From Verrucomicrobiales bacterium (GTDB lineage Bacteria; Verrucomicrobiota; Verrucomicrobiia; Limisphaerales; J093), in contig JACKPV010000027.1 in NCBI GenBank assembly GCA_024233305.1, positions 1 through 64,000 on the forward strand: DNA of 64,000 bases, read 5' to 3'. The notes beneath the pieces were generated by a model, which ran no database searches, had not been told where the DNA came from, and worked only from the letters and a program-made list of their open reading frames with translations. The position numbers and the translations under genes are program-made. Positions 61,601-64,000 of this stretch are shown piece by piece. Positions within the stretch are counted from its first letter, which is position 1. Each line of letters starts with the position of its first letter.

Positions 61601-62055
61601 GAGGTTTCGGTCGTTCTTCGATTGGTAGTCATGCACTTCGCTCGCGCGAACTTCTGGCTAACGGCGGCATCTTTTGCATCTTGACCGACTCATGCAAGCA
61701 AAAGCGACCCCAAGGCGAACTGGTCTCGAACCGAGGCGAACCGCGAAATTGCGCGGGCAAAACCCGCCGGAGCGCAGCTCAGCGCCGAATGGCCAACGCC
61801 GTAACCTCGGCTTCGCTTCTGGTACTCCTCCGCACGGCAATCCCGACGTCGCCCCCCGTGGCAACGCCGCATCCGGGCAAAGCCGGCCCTGTGGAGTGCG
61901 GCGGCTTTGACCCCACTTTTCGGGCTTCGTGGCGCTTCGGGTACTCGGAAGCCGGTCCGGCCACGAAAGCGCCGTCACCGCCTGCGGGCCCATCTTCGCT
62001 GCGCTTCGACGCGGCAGGCTGCCGGCGCACTCCAGCAGGGTGGGGGGCTTTTCGG
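61601..62055. other. intergenic region with an M2 repeat
   Basis: 455 bases upstream of the multidomain gene and downstream of pyrF. Contains M2 copy D (61892-62034); the remaining sequence shows no gene or clear promoter. Confidence 0.4.
61892..62034 (-). repeat. interspersed repeat M2, copy D
   Basis: 143 bp from TGGAGTGCGGCGGCTTTGAC to GCTGCCGGCGCACTCCA, in reverse orientation to copies A-C. Terminal inverted repeats TGGAGTGCGSCGGC are intact at both ends. Confidence 0.8.
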
Positions 62056-62760
62056 TCAGCGGAGGCTCTGGGAAATGGCGCGCGCGGCCGCTACCGGATC
62101 GGGGGCGGCGGTGATGGGCCGGCCGATGACCAGCCAGTCCGCGCCTTGTTCCCGCGCTGCCTCCGGGGTCATGACCCGTTTCTGGTCGTCCGCGGCGGCG
62201 TTTGCCGGGCGAATCCCCGGGGTCACGAGTTGCACGCCAGCCGGAAGCACCCGGCGCAACCACGACAATTCCTGCGGCGAACAGACCAAGCCGCGCAATC
62301 CGGCGTCCACCGCCAGGGCGGCCAGGCGTTGCACCTGCGCCGCCGGTTCCGCCGCCACGCCCACCTCCCGCAAGGCGTCGGCATCCATGCTGGTCAGGAC
62401 GGTGACGCCGAGCACGAGCGGCGGTTCGGTCCCCCGTTCCGCAGCGGCCGTCCGCGCCGCGGATTCGGCAGCGCGCAACATGGCCGAACCGCCGCCCGCA
62501 TGCACGGTCAGCATCCGGACATCGAGCGCGACCGCGCTGCGCACGGCGCCGGCCACGGTGTTCGGGATGTCGTGGAACTTGAGGTCGAGAAACACTTCCA
62601 AACCCGCCGCGCGCAGTGCCCGGACCACCTCGGGCCCCGCCGCTGTGAAGAGTTCCTTGCCCACTTTCACCGCTCCCACATGCGGAGCGAGGCGGGTGGC
62701 AAGATCCAGCGCCGCCCGGCCCGTCGGGAGATCCAGCGCCACGATGATCGGATTTCGCAT
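62056..62760 (-). CDS. pyrF: orotidine 5'-phosphate decarboxylase
   Basis: 234 residues from the ATG at 62758-62760 (MRNPIIVALDLPTGRAALDL). Last step of UMP synthesis. Core motifs: VKVGKELFTAAGP, the catalytic EVFLDLKFHDIPNTVAGAVR (Asp-x-Lys-x-x-Asp), LVTPGIRPANAAADDQKRVM and GADWLVIGRPIT. Standard bacterial short type. The longer frame start adds residues with no family counterpart. Confidence 0.95.
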   Translation of the reverse strand: MRNPIIVALDLPTGRAALDLATRLAPHVGAVKVGKELFTAAGPEVVRALRAAGLEVFLDLKFHDIPNTVAGAVRSAVALDVRMLTVHAGGGSAMLRAAESAARTAAAERGTEPPLVLGVTVLTSMDADALREVGVAAEPAAQVQRLAALAVDAGLRGLVCSPQELSWLRRVLPAGVQLVTPGIRPANAAADDQKRVMTPEAAREQGADWLVIGRPITAAPDPVAAARAISQSLR

Positions 62761-62991
62761 GCGCCCGAGCCTAGCCGCGTCCATTCGGTGCTCACAGCAG
62801 GAAACGCCGGCCCGCAAGCCGGCGCGGAAAGGAAGTCCGGCGCTGACCGATCGGGCCCGGTCCGATCGGTTCCCGCACGATTGCCCCCGAAGCAGTCCGA
62901 AAGCGGATGCGGCCCGCCGTGCCCGCCGAGGTCCGGGGGCTTTACCGCGGGCGTCGGCGGTGGGAGGTTCGGGTCGAAACGTGAATCACCC

Positions 62992-63300
62992 ATGCGCCGA
63001 CGCGACTTCATTCCGCTGTTGCTGGACCGCCCGAAAACGCTGAGCCAGCTGGCTCGCGAAACCCGGTTGAAGCCGGGCGAAGTGGCGGAGGACATCGAGC
63101 ATCTGCTTCGCAGTCTCCGCCACCTGCCGTTCCGGGCCGAGTGGACCCCCGCCCGGTGCCGCAAGTGCGGGTTTGAATTCGACGCCCGCAAGCTGGGGCG
63201 TCCCTCCCGCTGCCCGGAATGCCGGGGCACATGGATCGCCGAGGCCTGTCTGTGCGTCCGCGAGCAACCCGCCGGAACCGAGCCCGGCACGCCGCTGTGA
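62992..63300 (+). CDS. small winged-helix/zinc-ribbon protein (COG3357-like)
   Basis: 102 residues. N-terminal HTH-like segment (DFIPLLLDRPKTLSQLARET, LKPGEVAEDIEHLLRSLRHL) and a C-terminal C-x2-C ... C-x2-C zinc ribbon (CRKCGFEFDARKLGRPSRCP, then CRGTW). This pairing is that of predicted transcription regulators of COG3357. The target is unknown. Its TGA (63298-63300) lies inside the degenerate end of M1 copy 4. Confidence 0.75.
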   Translation: MRRRDFIPLLLDRPKTLSQLARETRLKPGEVAEDIEHLLRSLRHLPFRAEWTPARCRKCGFEFDARKLGRPSRCPECRGTWIAEACLCVREQPAGTEPGTPL

Positions 63301-63491
63301 ACATTCAGTAGCTCGCAGCGGCTGACGTGCAGTCGGCGCATGATTCGGCTGGGATAAGGCTGCCTGCCGCCGGGCGCCATGATTCACCAAAACGTGACTG
63401 CCGGTCGGGATCGGCGAGAGCGCATAAGCCCTTGGATTTCAGCGCCGACTAAACGTCGGCGGCTACGCCGGGTTGAATCGATACGGCTAAG
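63293..63491 (-). repeat. interspersed repeat M1, copy 4
   Basis: CATTCAGTAGCTCGCAGCGG, GACGTGCAGTCGGCGCATGA at the left and ATCGATACGGCTAAG at the right. Opposite orientation to copies 1 and 2, more diverged. The left tip overlaps the stop of the zinc-ribbon gene. It fills most of the 309-base gap before the next gene. Confidence 0.8.
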
Positions 63492-63609
63492 CAACGCCGT
63501 CCGGGGCTGGTCCGGTGACCTTTCGGGCGATTCCGGCTTTCGGGCGGGCGCGAGGGGTGCGCCGGGGATTCGGTTGACTCGGTTGCTGCGGCTGGCGACC
63601 CTTGGCGCC

Positions 63610-64000
63610 ATGCAACACTTCGTCGGGCTGCTCGTCTGCCTCACCGTTTGCCTTTCCACCAGGGCCGCGGATTATCTTCCGGGGCCGGACGTCAACCTTC
63701 GTCTCGCGGCGCCGATCCGAACCTGGGACGAAGCCGTGCCCCTGGGCAACGGCCTCTTCGGTGTGCTGCTCTGGGGTGAGGGGGACACGTTGCGCCTCTC
63801 GCTCGACCGCGGCGATCTCTGGGACGAGCGCCCCTCGCCGGCGCACGTTGCCGTCCGGGAACGGTTCAACTACGCCACCATGCAGGAACTCGTCGCGCAG
63901 GGGGACATCGCCGGGTTCAACCGCATCTTCGATTCCAACTACGACTACAACTTTGCTCCGACCAAGCTGCCCGCCGGTCGCATCGAAATCACCCTGGCGC
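63610..64000 (+). CDS. exported GH95-like glycoside hydrolase (5' part only)
   Basis: Open frame from the ATG at 63610 to the window end, 130 codons, no stop. Signal peptide MQHFVGLLVCLTVCLSTRAA. The following LAAPIRTWDEAVPLGNGLFG and LRLSLDRGDLWDERP match the N-terminal beta-domain of GH95/GH65-type alpha-L-fucosidases and relatives (W-x-EA-PLGNG-xG...E/D-L-W). The catalytic domain is outside the window, so activity cannot be judged. Confidence 0.7.
   Translation, partial: MQHFVGLLVCLTVCLSTRAADYLPGPDVNLRLAAPIRTWDEAVPLGNGLFGVLLWGEGDTLRLSLDRGDLWDERPSPAHVAVRERFNYATMQELVAQGDIAGFNRIFDSNYDYNFAPTKLPAGRIEITLA

Noticed and set aside
63384..63869. minus-strand open frames near the window end
   Set aside because: They overlap repeat M1 and the GH95-like gene, which has a signal peptide and family motif on the plus strand.

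Overview
This 64 kb window is GC-rich chromosomal DNA of a bacterium that is most likely a member of the Verrucomicrobiota (Limisphaerales/Pedosphaera-like). That placement is an inference from gene content: very large secreted proteins with lamin-tail, CotH, LamG, FG-GAP and ASPIC/UnbV modules, a type II pseudopilin with the AFTLIELLVVIAIIGILAG signature, a PQQ-propeller protein, a ceramidase-like hydrolase and a GH95-like enzyme. No rRNA or tRNA gene was recognised.

Layout. 0-4.8 kb: nth and a Uma2-type gene, then a decayed accessory patch with two IS66 transposase tails head to head, a secreted-protein remnant, an intact VapC/Phd-type toxin-antitoxin pair and a nucleotidyltransferase fragment. 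4.8-12.7 kb: two long divergent secreted-protein genes. 12.7-28.7 kb: a repeat-bounded CRISPR-Cas island. 28.7-46.9 kb: housekeeping genes (pdxA and a surA-like gene, a PQQ propeller protein, sdhCAB, an SLC13 transporter, a receiver protein and a cNMP-domain histidine kinase, a ceramidase-like protein, a thioesterase, a pseudopilin, cutA, two lipoproteins, a cation/proton antiporter). 47.2-54.5 kb: a 2442-residue lamin-tail/CotH protein. 55-64 kb: purL, a second multidomain secreted protein with three 164-residue tandem repeats, pyrF, a small HTH/zinc-ribbon protein and the start of a GH95-like gene.

The central system is a type III-D CRISPR-Cas locus whose effector order matches the III-Dv architecture (Cas10 without an HD nuclease, a Cas7-Cas5-Cas11 fusion, a Cas7-2x protein, a Csx19-like protein and a TIGR03986 Cas7). 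Adaptation is provided by a Cas6-reverse transcriptase-Cas1 triple fusion with intact motifs, plus a Cas2 with a long C-terminal tail. The repeat is 36 bp with a hairpin followed by exactly eight bases (GTTGTGAC), the expected Cas6-type 5' handle. There are two short arrays (7 and 3 repeats), each behind an almost identical 195-bp leader, and each leader sits directly behind a copy of the same interspersed repeat.

Cas2 to the last membrane gene form one run of overlapping genes (18374-28455). It contains a probable DUF1874/Crn2-type ring nuclease between cas2 and cas10, and ends with a CARF-like protein carrying two N-terminal transmembrane helices and an unrecognised two-helix membrane protein. 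Read together, this suggests RNA-derived spacer acquisition, an RNA-guided III-D effector, cyclic oligoadenylate signalling with a built-in off switch, and a membrane-targeting output. The Cas10 palm motif is AGED rather than GGDD, which makes the signalling step the main open question.

Three interspersed inverted-repeat families are scattered through the window. The ~200-bp family M1 is notable because in three copies the element tip is fused to the TGA stop codon of the adjacent gene, and in a fourth the stop lies inside the other, degenerate tip.
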